Made by a program: the position numbers and the translations under genes
Notes under the pieces: generated by a model
Told to the model about the DNA's origin: nothing
Databases searched by the model: none
Seen by the model: only the letters and a program-made list of their open reading frames with translations
DNA from: Hirundichthys speculiger
Taxonomy: Eukaryota; Chordata; Actinopteri; Beloniformes; Exocoetidae
Assembly (NCBI GenBank): GCA_018398805.1
Contig: JAGFBZ010001548.1
Coordinates: 1,600,501 to 1,664,500 of the forward strand
Reading direction: 5' to 3'
Length of the DNA stretch: 64,000 bases
In this document: one piece after another, positions 10,799-23,489 of the stretch
Layout of the letters: each line of letters opens with the position of its first letter
How positions within the stretch are numbered: position 1 is the stretch's first letter

Positions 10799-13700
10799 AA
10801 TCTACATCCAATAGAAAAACTGGTGGTGATTCATTCTCAAAGCAAAGTCCAAATTATAATAAACTTTTAAAATTTTGTATTTCACTTTTAATACAGTAGC
10901 TTTGTGCTGTTTTATGAAAAAGCAATGCATGATCTAGTTTTACTGAGGATTTATTGTGAACTTATGACAGACAACTGTGGAATGGAAGTCTCCATGTGGG
11001 GGGAAAAAAATGGGAATTTTCCCTCCATATGTCAATCATTACAAATTCTTACAAAAAAACAGCTAATCCCCAGTCCCTAATGTCAAGTTAAATGCCTCGT
11101 GTCACTCTTCCCCTCCAACATACTGAACTTTGCAAGACTATTTTCTTTTTCCTTTTTCTTTTTCTAATCTTGACATATCTGAAAAACAAAACAAACAAAC
11201 ATAATTTTGCCTATAAATAAAACCATGTAAAACATGTATTGATCCTTAAAATGAAACCGATGACTACAGGTACAAACCACTTTTCTTGCAAGGGATCAGG
11301 AGTGAAGGTTGGTTTAGTTACTTCTAAGACCTACCACAAACATAAATAAATAAATTTATGGATAGATAAAATAAAATAAAATAAAATAAAACAAATTAAA
11401 CCCTTAATATTGTACCATGTTGAACTAAGTGTTGTTTTCCAGCATGCTCCAGACAGCGTCTGTTAACACTTAAAAGTTATTGATGTTTTCTTTACTCACA
11501 CAATATGTACCATTTTTCTGTTGCTAAAAGGTTTTGTGGAGGCAGAAATAGCTTTTCACCATGACTGAGACTGTATGTACAGTAAGCTCCCAACGAGGGA
11601 AACTGTTAAGTTGGTTAAAAGGAACAGGTCGTGTCTCTGTGACCATGTCATCAGTTAAAGCGCAGGGAGTACAAATAAATGTCAAAATATTAAGTAAAAT
11701 TGTATTATAGTAATTTAAGACTGTGCTCGGGAAATGTAAAAAAGATCAAAGCCCTGCAGGACTGGAGATGATCGGCTTCAGTACATTGGCAGAAGCCAAC
11801 AATCACTAGATCTAAATGTAATGGAAAGTCACAACACAGACTTGAGCATTAAGAAGTGATTCAGAAGGACTTATAAGCAGTTAATAACGAGACAATGAGC
11901 TGTTTAAAGTGGCATAACATGAACAGATCTTTTCTTTTTGAAAGTACTGCTGTGACTGCTTCTGAATGGGAGAGTTAGATGCTCTCTTCTCTTACCAGAA
12001 TTGCAATCCGTCTAAGAATCTTTGACCGGAACATATTTCTGAGCTCTTCCGACCTCCTTTCAACTCTGGTCACAAGCCAAACAGGTTGAGTATCATTGGT
12101 TTAATCTTTGACAAGGCAGCAAGAAACGCATTTAAGATTCTTATCAAGCAACACTATCACAAAGAGGCTGATTAGTAACAAATTCCTTCTGCAGCATGCG
12201 GACAGCTAGTGTTTAATTTATACAAGAAGTTTTGTCATTTTGTTACATCCCAATCTTACTGTCCAAAAAAATTATCCATATAATGTGTGTATTAATATCT
12301 AGAAGCAGATTCCTCGTTTGCATTAACATTCTTGGTAGATAAAGCTGATTCGTATATTTTTAAGAATTAAAAAGTTGTGGTTGTTTTTTTGTTCTTTTTT
12401 AAGGGTTTTCTTGAAGTGCATTTTGACCAGAAAAACATCCAGCTTCTGGGTTTATATAAAAGATTATTTCAGTTATTGGTCTTGTACATTTCCATGAAGA
12501 TCACCAGATTTAAACCCCGACTCATCTGTCTGGTCTTTGTCAAACAGTTATACCTGTCATGTAAGCATTATTCAGACATTTATCTCTTTTGTCACTGTTA
12601 AAATAGTAGCTGTCATGAGCAATTTATGCAACAATGTGGAACCATCACCATAGCCATATCCGAGCTGGGGACTCTACAAGTAGCCTGACGTTCACCCTGT
12701 CAGAAATGTAACCCTGTATTAGGTCGACACGGATGACAACAACTGAGATTGGCCCACTGCTACATAGTTCCAGCCACTTCATCGCCAACATTTTCAGAAC
12801 GAACAGAAGAACTGCTGTAATTTCAGTAAAAGTAACTGTTGTAATTTCAGTAAAAGTAAGTGTTGTTTCACATTTATTTTCCATCTCACACCACTAAAGT
12901 CACCATATCTGAGGCACATGAAGTAACCTCACCACTGCCAGCTACAGTGGAACACTAAAGAGCCCGCACAGACAACTATTCCTGCAGTACCTCTTAAAAA
13001 TAAAGGTCTTGTGAGATGACTGAGACAGAAACAAATATAATGTTTGGAATACTCAGCCAATCAGAAATCTTCAGTGTCACAAGCCCCACTCTGAAAGTTC
13101 TTGGCAATCTTCAAAGTTCAACCTGCTTGCCAGGGCTATTTTCAGGCATAAAATAGTTCCGCTATTACTCCATTTAGCCCCTAGTTCCTTAAGAAATGTA
13201 AGATAGGATGGTCAAGGTAACAATCCTCAAAAGCCCAGAGTTCCTGGAAAAAGTTAAAATAGAAAAGTTCATTATAATGTTGATACATTCTTGTTATATC
13301 AATGGTATAAAATGGAAATAATAGTCCCGTAGTAGTACTTACTGAAATGATTGTTGGAAATGTCCAACAAAAAAATATTCATGACAGGTAAAAATTAACT
13401 TGATGAGACGTGTTAAATTGTACCTTGGAGGATTTGATGTTGTGTAAAAGGCAAACGGTGGCAGCACCAAATACTGATTTTATATTTCTGTTTACTGAAC
13501 CTTATATTAACTTAGATATTGAAGAAAAGAAGAAAAATAAAAGCAAAAGCTAAATTTGCAAGAGCATTTACCAGACCTGGACCCGGACCCAGTAGCAGGA
13601 GTTTATATTTAACAGTATAACTTTTGACATTCAAACATGATATTAAAACACATACACAACAGAAAATCTACCACCTTTAAATTAGTCGGCATCAATCAAA

Positions 13701-14090
13701 GATTCCTCTGAGCATATAACCCTGATTTCACTTATCTATTAATGGATCAAAGATTCAAACACAAGGCTCAATTAAAAATTGTGGTATTATAAATTATTAC
13801 GATGAATAACCTGCCAGTTCATCTATAAAATGTTTTATTGCACCGGTAAGAGGACGTGCATCTGATCACAACGAGACAGAATCACAGCCTGTTTACACAC
13901 ACATCATCATCATGAGACATTTATGGCCCAAATAAAATTACAAAATGTTGTTTGACAAGAGACACAGGCATAACCCTGTTTTTAACAAATGTAAAACTCT
14001 CTGGTCACAATATGCTTGACAATCACACATAGTTTAAAATCGCACTGATTCAACTTTGTATCAATTCAATAATACTTTCTGTTTTTTTAT
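10799..14090. other. non-coding stretch with simple repeats
   Basis: It holds an AAAAT pentamer run at about 11365-11391 and a two-copy 24-base tandem repeat at 12814-12861 (unit begins CTGTAATTTCAGTAAAAG). No exon or transposon ends were recognised in the rest. Confidence 0.5.
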
Positions 14091-14099
14091 ATTGCTATT

Positions 14100-14195
14100 T
14101 AATGTGTTTTTTTATGTCTTGCTGTTGCTACACTGCAATTTCCCAGTTTGGGATCAATAAAGTACATCTATCTGTCTATCTATCCATCTATAAGG
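14100..14195 (+). mobile_element. LINE 3' tail with TCTA-type microsatellite end
   Basis: The sequence CACTGCAATTTCCCAGTTTG followed by GGATCAATAAAGTA and a CTAT/CATC repeat is the 3' end common to several fish LINE families. Only the tail is present. Confidence 0.6.
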
Positions 14196-14589
14196 TTACA
14201 AGGATAAATTAATAGTTGAATAAGGATAAGGCCCTTGAGCCAGTTCTGTTCCACACAGCTAAAAACATAACCCAAAAGTGACACCAGAGTTTTCAGAATG
14301 ACAGAAGCAATCCAATAAAACATATAATGCTTCTGAGCCACTGACCTCCACAACGGCTTTGACTTATGAGAACTGTTGGGTTAATCATTAGCAAATATAA
14401 ACCCACACCTACTTTGTCCATTTCTCAGCAGGACACATTTATTGGTCATTTAATGATATCAGTCTTTGAGGAGACTGCAAACTGTCTGGTAATTAAGTCT
14501 GGTGTCATCTCATCATATGGTCCAGATAGAATTTTATAGAACACAAATATCTAATTATATTCACTAATCTTATGAAATGAAAATGAAAA

Positions 14590-14775
14590 AATGAAAAATA
14601 CTTTATTTATCCCATAAAGGGAAATTCAATGTAGTAAGGGCTCTCTCTCTCTCTCTTTTTTTTTTTTTTTTTTTTTTTTTAATAAAAAACAGACAGAAAT
14701 AATAATAATAATATAATAACAGGTGTTAAGTCTTGTTGTGGAGGCTGATGGCTGCTGGCAGGAATGATCTTATAT
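14590..14775 (-). mobile_element. LINE 3' end in reverse orientation, with CT and T runs
   Basis: Read on the minus strand, a segment ending TTTATGGGATAAATAAAGTA is another fish LINE tail. The adjoining plus-strand text GGCTGATGGCTGCTGGCAGG belongs to the same type of element. A CT run (about 14641-14656) and a 24-base T run interrupt it. Confidence 0.5.
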
Positions 14776-17396
14776 ATTATTATCAACATCTTTGTTTAAA
14801 AATGTCATGCACACATCAACATAATGCAAACAGTAAGCACACATCACTCAAAAAAAGACATGCAGTGATGCCAGATACAAAACAAATACAGAAAACTGCT
14901 GTAATAAAGGGCAATGGAAAAGACGGTAATAGAGAGATGAGCCTGGGCAGCAGAGGCAAAAGATTAGGACTGCAGTTATCCACTACTCTGAATAACAATA
15001 ATGAATTTTTGTAACAATGAATAATTTAGATGATACTGACAGTAATTAAAATAGATTAATAGTATAAGAAACCAAGATTAGATGTTAAAAAAATAACACG
15101 TGAAAAGTGGCATGGGAAACAACAGAGGGCTTTACTGTCAGGAAGAATGTCACCCTGACAACTGTAAGAGTTATATCTGGATACCAACTCCACGTGAAAA
15201 GAAAGTGGTCACATAAACCCAAATACCACACATTTACTCTTCTAGAGTGGAATCTGCTCTGGTTACCCAACATGTGGTCCACTAAAGTTGTAAGGAACAC
15301 TTACAATTTATATACCTAACCTACTGGATGCCCTTGTTGAGCTGTGAGACTTGGAGAAGGATAGAGCGTCTGACTAAAAATTAAAGATTAGTTTAGTACA
15401 TAACAAAGTCAGCATGGTGAATTACTGACTACTGTGACCTTTAAAGCAGATATGGAATGATCAGCTCAAAAGGCAAAGCTGAAATAATTAATTCAGACAT
15501 AACATCACAAAGTTCAGCCTCAGATGGTAAGCAGGTTTGGGCTTTAACCCGTTATGACTTCATGCTAAATATGTCTGCTTTCACCTGTCAAATTTGGTGC
15601 AAGACGCATGCACCAACATTTTCAGGACACATAAACTTAAGTAATTTTTCAAAAGGATGATAAACATGGATGTAAAGTCAGTCATTTCAATAAATGATGA
15701 ACATTTCATCTCTAAAATGTTTTTCATTTCCTCTAACTACTATCTTCAGAGGCAGCGAAATAGAAGATAACTTTGAGCTAGGAGAAAACCCTCAGATTTG
15801 TCAGATTTTACCTTGGGTTCCAGTAAGTTAAATGCTATTAAGTTGCAAAGGCAATACAACAAGTGGATATTTCAGAAGCACATTACATTTGGAGACACTT
15901 TTTTGAATCCATCTAAAATAGCTTACACAGCATAATCAGATTTACTTCTTCGCATTTAATAAAACCTTTTAATCCCATCTGTTGAAAAGTTTACAAGTAA
16001 CAACAAACACAGCTGGTTTTCCACACAGTAAATAGCAATCTCTAAATGTGAAACTAAACCAAAGTTATACCAGGTTAAATTTGCCGCGCTATGAAGTTGA
16101 CACTATGTAGACACTGTGAAAACAAACCTTGGAGTTTTAAGATGTCTGCATGAACTTCACGGCTAATCTATTTATCACACGACAAATCTGGGACAATGTT
16201 TCACTTTATGCACCCTACAACTCCAATACTTACATTTAAAGAAATACAATGAGATACAAGATATACAAGTATTTCAAGATACTGTCATTTACAATGATAG
16301 TTAAAGTGTGAAGTCACCAAATTCACTCATGAGACCCATAATACAAATGAATACATAAAGTGAACGCAAAAAGAAAACATTTCCACATCAGAAAGGGGAA
16401 AAAAAGCTGCTTCAGGATATCTAATCTTTACAGCTGGCTCGAAAAATACAAGAGACAAGCCTGATTCAAATCAGACTAATAGTTCATAAAACACCATTTC
16501 ATTTCGTCCCTTTAAAAGCGTTTCATTGTGCATAAATGTGCTGCTTAAACACACTAACATGACTAGTTTAGTCATGCATAAAATAGGGCAGGAGGAGGCA
16601 AAAACAAACAGGTTAATGCTTTGGTGCAGAGTCTAATCGACAAAAACTGGCAGCAAAGAAGGCAACCTACAACTGTGAAAAAACTTACTGTGCTGTTGAA
16701 GTAGCCAACTTTGTTGGATGTTCAATGTAGGACTGGTACAGACTCTCTCGGTGTATTCCCATAAAATACAGGCTTTCAACTGCAAGTGTTGCTTTACCGG
16801 CCGGATTTAGCCCTACCCAGTCTGTCCTTCCAAAGAGAAAGCAGCAGTGAGGCAGGGTGGAGGTGGGGCTGACAAGAGAATAAGAGCAGGGAGGGGTGGG
16901 GGGTACAGAGAAAAGGCTTGCTGCTGCTTTATCATGGTGTGTGTGCTTGGAGCACAATGGACAGACAGCTGAAGCTTAAAAGAAGAAAAAGACTGGAGCC
17001 TGTAGGTTTCCACATGTGCAGATACTATGATACAGCAAGTCACAACTTCCCTTTTCCTGATGAGCAAAGACATTTGCATGAGTGAAACACCAAAAAAGAT
17101 TCATGACCTGGTCTCAACCAAAATTATTCAAATTAGATTTTATCAGCTGGTTCAAGTTTTTATCACCATGACAATGCTAAGTCTGTTTCCTACCACTGCT
17201 GATCACTGATTTACAGGCAGTAATCAGTGATTAATTACTCACTATCTACAACACTAGCCTACAGTATTTTGCTAACTAATCAGTCTTTTCAAAGTCTTAA
17301 CCTCTTTCAACTTTATAAATTGTGATTTATAAGTTAGTACCTTTAAACTCTGAGTGCATTTTATAACTGTTTTGCAGTGTTCACAACTACGTTAAT
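14776..17396. other. non-coding stretch; possible minus-strand exon at 16685-16957
   Basis: Mostly featureless AT-rich DNA. At 16685-16957 the minus strand has a 90-codon frame ending just after a good splice donor (ACA/GTAAGT). It does not join in frame with a start codon to the hap1-like exon at 6071-6356, so I cannot assign it. An untranslated 5' exon is possible. Confidence 0.3.
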
Positions 17397-19055
17397 TAGG
17401 GGTGTAACGGTACACAAAACTCTCGGTTCGGTAAGTACCTCGGTTTGAGGTCACGGTTCGGTTCATTTTCGGTACAGTAAGAAAACAAAATGCAAAATAT
17501 AAATGTGCTAGTTGTTTATAACACACTTTTGTGCTTTTTAACAATAGGAACATTAGCCTATACAAAGCTAGAATTCTGCTCAAAAATATAAATACAATAT
17601 TCTGAAATGTAGATATTTTGAAGAACAAAATAAAAATAACATTGGCTCAGACTTTTGCTTAAAAAAATAATCCATCTGATGTGCAAAATTGAACAGTTGC
17701 AACACTGAACAGTTTCAAGTTGTTGGTCAGATTAAATAACATGAATAAGGCTCAGGGTGTTTCTTTAAAAACTAATCTTTTTATTCTTTCATAAAGTCCG
17801 GGTATGATTTTCTGGCTAAAATGTGGATGAGAAGGTAATTGATATCCGGGCTCAATTACCTTTATCATGTGTTTGAAGCCAGCGTTCTCTACCACTGATT
17901 AGGGTGTTTGTGTGCACGCGCGTCGCCTCGCTTGTGTATGTGGTGACACGCGCCCAGTCCGCACACAGAAACTCGCCGACCGCGCGCTAGCTGTGCACTG
18001 AGCCCGACAGAGAGAGAGAAGCGCGGCTTGCGAGGCAGACAGCAGCCAAGTGATGGCTTCAAACCTAGCTGTTTGAGTGCGCGTGAGTCTCAAAATCACC
18101 ATAAAAAGTAGCTAGATTTGTCGCTAGTCGCTTTTTACAAATTAAGTCTGTAGGGGGTCTGGAAAGTCGCTAGATATAGCGACAAAGTCGCTAAGTTGGC
18201 AACACTGGATGTGCGCACAACTGCGCATGTGCGGCTGCAGCGCTCTGCTCCACAACATGCGGTCCTCTACTTAATATGTCCGTGTGGAAACTCGTTCGGT
18301 ACGCCCCCGTCCCGAACCGACCTACCCGTACCGAAACGGTTCAATACAAATACTAGGCTTGGGCGGTATTACGGTAATACCGTATACTTCCAGTATTCAA
18401 AAATAGCAGCGGTATCAGTTTCAATACTGTCTTTAAATTCAATGAATGATTTCTGTGGTTTAAAGTTTAGTTTCTCTCCTGTATCACTGTGTGTTCTGCT
18501 TTATTTTACCGTTTATTCATGTTCGCTCGCAGCTGACTCGCTCGCCCGTTTGACTCGTCCTGTTAAGGTACTGACTATGAAAATAACACTTCCTGAGCTT
18601 GCTGCTTCAAAATAAAAGCTTCTAATGAAACTAATAATGTTGGACTTTTATGTTGAAGAATTTATAGGAAGTAAAACGTCCCGCATCAGACACTTTACTG
18701 TAAAGCGCGTTTCAGCGCTGCAGGAGACAGGCTGCAGGCAGCTGCAGCAGAGAAGGAACAGTTAAAAGTGAAAAGCAAGAAATACACAAATAAATAACAA
18801 CTCTAGTTGAGCCAACTTTATATTGAAGCACTGAACTGCTGTTTCGAGGTAAACTCGCCTTTTTTTTCAGGCGTAAAGTCCCGTGGCGGGGCACATAATG
18901 GGGACGGCTGTTTTGACGGGCGGCGTCCGCCGGTGGTGTGTGTTTGCCTTAATAGTCGAATACGGTATACCCCGGTAAAATGTGAGAGAAGTTTGATGGT
19001 ATCAAAATTTGGATACCGCCCAAGCCTAACAAATACATGTACCGTTACACCCCTA
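17397..19055. mobile_element. hAT-type element (outer, 1659 bp) with perfect 8-bp target duplication
   Basis: Ends are TAGGGGTGTAACGGTACA and its inverse. The octamer ACGTTAAT stands at 17389-17396 and 19056-19063. The interior has a GC-rich, CpG-rich block (about 17910-18060) and no intact transposase. A second element is inserted into it at 18354-19028, so the original length was about 976 bp. Confidence 0.92.
18354..19028. mobile_element. hAT-type element nested inside the outer one (675 bp)
   Basis: Ends are TAGGCTTGGGCGGTAT and its inverse, read from the right. The octamer ACAAATAC is repeated perfectly at 18346-18353 and 19029-19036. Both copies lie within the outer element near its right end, so this insertion is younger. 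A 139-codon frame at 18196-18615 spans the junction and is not a gene. Confidence 0.92.
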
Positions 19056-19251
19056 ACGTTAATATGAAAAGGTATTTGTGGATTATAATTTAACCTAAAA
19101 ACCTAGAAAGTAAGCTCAACAAACTAATTATACTTTCTATACAAAGTCTTAGATAATAGCCATTCCTGTGCAGTAATTTATATACCATCAAATCTGGACC
19201 TACAGTGCATCATTTCATTCAGATTTTTTTAAGTATCTGCATTCTATAGGC

Positions 19252-19742
19252 CAGTGGTGCACAAACTGTGGTATACGTACCACTGGTGGTACGCGAGCGC
19301 TCTCTGGTGGTACACGGGAGAACGTCATGACTTTCCACATTTCTTCCATATTTTCACTTTAAAAAAAATCGGAAACATACAATGCATTAGAAATATGTTT
19401 CAAATGAAATGTGTAGCTTGAGATAATTAACGTTGTCTTATAAAAAAATATGTTGCATATTCAGTTGCAGTGCAGATGTAACAACTTTTGAGTGTTTATT
19501 TTGCACTTTATGACAGTATGAGTATGTGAGAATTTTTGGTCAGAATTGTAAATGTCTGATTCAGTAAAGTAACAATTCAGGCAACAATAAATAACCACAA
19601 TAAGGAATGAACATCTCTGTGTGTTTAAAGCTAATTGAGAAAGCATATATGGCTATATTTTAAAATTGGTCATCATGGTGGTAGTGAGAGAGCTGAACAG
19701 TTTCTCAGGTGGTACGCAGTATTAAAAGTTTGAGAATCACTG
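19252..19742. mobile_element. hAT-like element (491 bp), near-perfect 8-bp target duplication
   Basis: The left end CAGTGGTGCACAAACTG and the right end (inverse of CAGTGATTCTCAAACTTT) are imperfect inverted repeats. The flanking octamers are CTATAGGC and CTAAAGGC, with one mismatch. The subterminal motif GGTGGTACGC occurs near both ends in opposite orientation. Confidence 0.75.
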
Positions 19743-19750
19743 CTAAAGGC

Positions 19751-21930
19751 AACAATGCAGAGTTCAGTGAGAACAAAAAAGTTTGCACACAAACGCTCCA
19801 TTCATGTCTATTCAGTTTGAGTACAGTACAGAGGATGTGCCTTCTGTGAGTCTCCTGTCTAATTCTTCTGCAAAACTAAAATGTAAATAGTAACTGCTGT
19901 TGCTTCAAGACCACCATCTGAACAAAAATATAACTTTTTCAGCACTAATGCACTTCACATTGATGGAAGGATGGCTGGATTAAAAAAAAGACTCTCTTTC
20001 AAATCTAAGACTTAAAAATAATTTAGATAAATGCAACTTCAGATCAACAATAATACACATTATCCATATCATTATTTATCTAAAATACAGCATACTGTGT
20101 GAAAAACTATGCGCAAGATTCAGCAGCTAGAAGTACCTAATAACTGCAATGAATGTCAACTTTTCTGTGTGACATATATGTACAGTATATACATCCACAT
20201 ACCCCAGAAAGGTCAAGCCAGTATAAGTATGTACATATGCATTCCTCACAGAGAGGTCAAGCTGGAGTCATAAAGTGAATGCGTTTAAAACATTTAAATG
20301 CGCCATTTGCCTTTACATGTCACTGCACGAATGAATACAGTTAGGATAGTAGTCTAAATGTGAGGAACATTTTTAAGATATGACTTGAATTGTAGCATCA
20401 ACACACCCTGCGAGAGAAGAATATCATCCCACCCTACTCTACTCTGCTATACGGCGTTGTGGAAATTTCCCCTCACCAAGTTAGGACAGTTCACAAACAA
20501 ACACCAAAGCGGCACGATAACGGCAGATGTGAATGTGAACTATCGAGAATACATGAAGAAATGGTAATAAGTTAAACTTACATTAAATTAATTCGTTCCT
20601 GTTCAAGGTCATTTTCGGTTCTTATAGTTTCTCCAGTAAACTTGGGCTTGGAGCTCAGCTGTCACAACGGCCGGTCTGCTGCTTTCGAATTGGTCATCAT
20701 GAACGAGTGGAACTATGGGTAATGTAGTATTTTGTTAATGGAACTTCTCCTCTCTGTCGTAATACATCAGTAAACGATTGTACAAGAGTTATCTTTTAAA
20801 GTTTACTGTAATAATAAACCATAACCTCTGAAACTGACAAATAAAAAAAAAAAACAGAATTGTAGGATTTAGATTTCGTTCTCAGATGTTCTGTGAATAT
20901 TAGCCTTACCCTATTACATGCCATGTATGTATGATGTTCAAACCATTCTTTATGAGCCACAGGTCATGCCCAGAGTATCTCAAGCGAGTGAAATCACATC
21001 AAACCTCATCCAACCTATTAGTTATCTATCTTACAATCATCAAGTATGTGACAGGTGATAAACTAAGATTACAAGCAGTTGCCATGTATACATTTGCTCT
21101 CTAATTAATATACAAATAATTGAAATATGTAATAGAATGTTAGAATGTAATGTTTTCATGAGTTTTTCATGAGTCTGACCTTTCTTTGTTTGTTACATGT
21201 GCCTCTAAAAGAACATCTAGAGAAGATGTTAATGTTAGCTTCCTCTTTTTACCAGGATCAAACTAATAAGGATTCCCACATGTGACTGGAGCTATTTTAA
21301 CCCTGAGAGTCAGCTCACAACATAAGACCAGTAAACAGATGCCTCAGTCACTGCAGAGGATAAGTCTCTATCTACCTCTAGTGGTAAAACACAGAATGTG
21401 CAGGATTATGTTCAACAAAATTATTTTAAATATATACAATTGAAACTACATTACATACACTGTATAAAAAGACACATGACCTTTAGTTTTTCTCTCTGCC
21501 TGACATAAAATCAGACTTAATTTTTCTTGTTTCAGGTTGGTTATGATTGCCAAAATTATATCTATTTGCTAAATGCCACAATAATGAAAGAGAGAATTAT
21601 ATTTTACTTTCTTCAAAGCCAGACATTTAGATACACTAACTTCTGTACACTAACATTTGCCAATATCTTTATCAAATGTATGACAAACAAGGAAAGAATT
21701 ACTATGGAACTACAAAACTGTCATACCGTTTTGCACCGTGTTGCAACTGATAAAACAAATGCACAATAAAACTCAGGACATTTACAGCCATTGTAATTAA
21801 GAACCAGTGTTTGAAGTTGCTGTACTCTTCCCATTCTATGCCACTTTTTACTTTTACACCTTAACATCTCAGCTAAATATTGTACTTTCTGTTCATCTTC
21901 TTTTCTGTTCATTTCTACTTTATGGACAAA
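19751..21930. other. non-coding stretch; possible minus-strand 5' exon near 20582
   Basis: No repeat ends were recognised. At 20582-20690 the minus strand shows a CCAAT motif, a CpG-containing segment and a donor-like AAT/GTAAGT, which together could be an untranslated first exon, perhaps of the hap1-like gene. This is weak. Confidence 0.2.
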
Positions 21931-21931
21931 A

Positions 21932-22090
21932 CATCCATCCATCCATCCATCCATCCATCCACCCATCCATCATCTATGCCCGTTTAATCTCATGCAGGGT
22001 CACGGGGATCTGCTGGAGCCTATCCCAGCTCTCTTCAGGCGAAAGGCAGGGGTCCACCCTGGACAGGTCACCAGTCCATCACAGATGGAC
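21932..22090 (-). mobile_element. LINE 3' end with ATCC microsatellite
   Basis: A run of CATC repeats (21932-21970) is followed by CAGGGTCACGGGGATCTGCT and GGAGCCTATCCCAGCTCT, the familiar fish Rex1/L2-like LINE 3' segment in reverse orientation. It is a fragment of about 120 bases. Confidence 0.7.
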
Positions 22091-22334
22091 AAAACAATTT
22101 CATCAAATTAGTCCATAATGAAATTTATCATTAGCTGTAGATGGACATGAAATGTTCAAAAATGAGCAGCAACTCAACAAACCTATACATTTTGTGGGGA
22201 TTTTTCTCCCATGAGTAAAATGTTACATTTTTCTCATAATACATAAATAAGTTTACTTTGATAATATTTTTATTGCAAGACAGGATTCAATTATGCAACA
22301 ATAAAGAGAAAAGCAGGAAAACAACTAAGGCCAA

Positions 22335-22660
22335 CCACTAAAGATTTAGAAGGCCCTCCTTGTGCTCTCAAAAGAGCTCTGACCAGTCAGGGTCTGGACA
22401 AAGAAAAACTGAGGGTGTCCTGCAGTGTCTGGTTTCTGAAATATGGCCATTTCTCCTTTGGGCCCTGTGTGTTGTGGGGTGGGATCTCTATGAATTGGCA
22501 CTGGTTCCCACAGATGCCATCAGGATCCACCAGATAGGTATCTGGGGAGTTTGGAAACCAACTCAGACTCTTTGTTGTGTTCTTTGAGCACTGGGGCCTA
22601 CAGCTGAGCACCACTCCTGTCAGCTAAAAACAGGAAAATTAAGCTATGATTTTTCACAGG
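22335..22660 (-). mobile_element. Tc1/mariner transposase relic (C-terminal part)
   Basis: Read on the minus strand, the segment resembles the 3' portion of a fish Tc1-family transposase gene, with GACCCTGACTGGTCAGAGCT and an upstream CCAAACTCCCCAGATAC. It is full of stops and frame breaks. The call is by recognition of the nucleotide family. Confidence 0.55.
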
Positions 22661-22739
22661 CTCACCAAAATTGGACAATAGCCTGTTTTTGCCTGGTGTG
22701 AGGAGTCTCCATTTCAGCTGCAACATTCAAAAGGCAGAG

Positions 22740-23478
22740 TCAGAATTTAGAAATTGTCAACATGAAAGCATGGAATCCATCCTCCTTTGTATGGTTCAAG
22801 CTGGTGGTTGTAGTGTAATGGTGTGGGGGATATTTATTGTCACACTTTGGGCTCCTTAGGTCATTTTCATACATCCTGGTGAATTAGTTTGTGTTCATAT
22901 AATGTTGTTTTCACTGTAGACCAACCGCTGCACCACAGGTCATAGGACAACTGTCTGTCCTCTCATTGGTCACCAGAGTTCGACAACAGCCTTACTGAGA
23001 CCCCGTCTTCCGACTGCTCTTGGTACGGTTTTGGCGCTCACCAGAGTCTGGTTGCTGTGTTCACACTGACCCCAGTTAACTGCACTTATGACCAAAACTC
23101 CTTTGGGTAGACTAAATAGTTGCTGTATGAATACGACCTGAAAGCTCCAACTGAGCCCTGTTTAAATGCCACAGCCTACTTGAATATTGTTGCTGACCAT
23201 GTCCATGCCTTCATGACCAGTATAACCATCTTCTGATGGTTACTTCCATCTCAAACTGATTTCTTGAACATAACAGTGAGTTCACTTTAATCCAATAGCC
23301 TCCACAGTCACCAGATCTCAATCCAAAGTGGAGCAAAGCATCTTTGGGATGTGGTGGAGTGCAGATTCACATCATAAATGTGCAGCCACGTCTGCAGCAA
23401 CGACGTGATGTCAGTGAGGACCAAAATCTCTGAGGAATGTTTCCAACACCATGTTGAATCCATACCACAAGAATTAAG
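22740..23478 (+). mobile_element. Tc1/mariner transposase relic, interrupted
   Basis: The plus strand contains GGTGTGGGGGATATTT, then after an insertion TTGAATATTGTTGCTGACCA, and CCTCCACAGTCACCAGATCT followed by CATCTTTGGGATGTGGTG. These code the typical Tc1 string PQSPDLNP...LWDVVE. Frames are broken throughout. An unrelated segment of about 280 bases sits inside at about 22858-23140. Confidence 0.75.
22858..23140. mobile_element. MITE-like insertion inside the Tc1 relic
   Basis: The segment has imperfect inverted ends: AGGTCATTTTCATACA on the left and the inverse of AGGTCGTATTCATACA on the right (14 of 16 match). The flanks GGCTCCTT and AGCTCCAA look like a degraded duplication. The Tc1 sequence resumes directly afterwards. 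The superfamily is uncertain. Confidence 0.5.
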
Positions 23479-23489
23479 GTATATATATA

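Noticed and set aside
16685..16957. Possible upstream coding exon of the hap1-like gene
   Set aside because: None of its three frames joins in phase, with a start codon, to the exon at 6071-6356; kept only as a possible untranslated exon.
18196..18615. 139-codon frame
   Set aside because: It crosses the junction between the outer and inner hAT elements, so it cannot be an ancestral gene.
21932..21970. Tandem CATC run as a possible CRISPR-like or minisatellite array
   Set aside because: It is a simple microsatellite at the 3' end of a LINE fragment.
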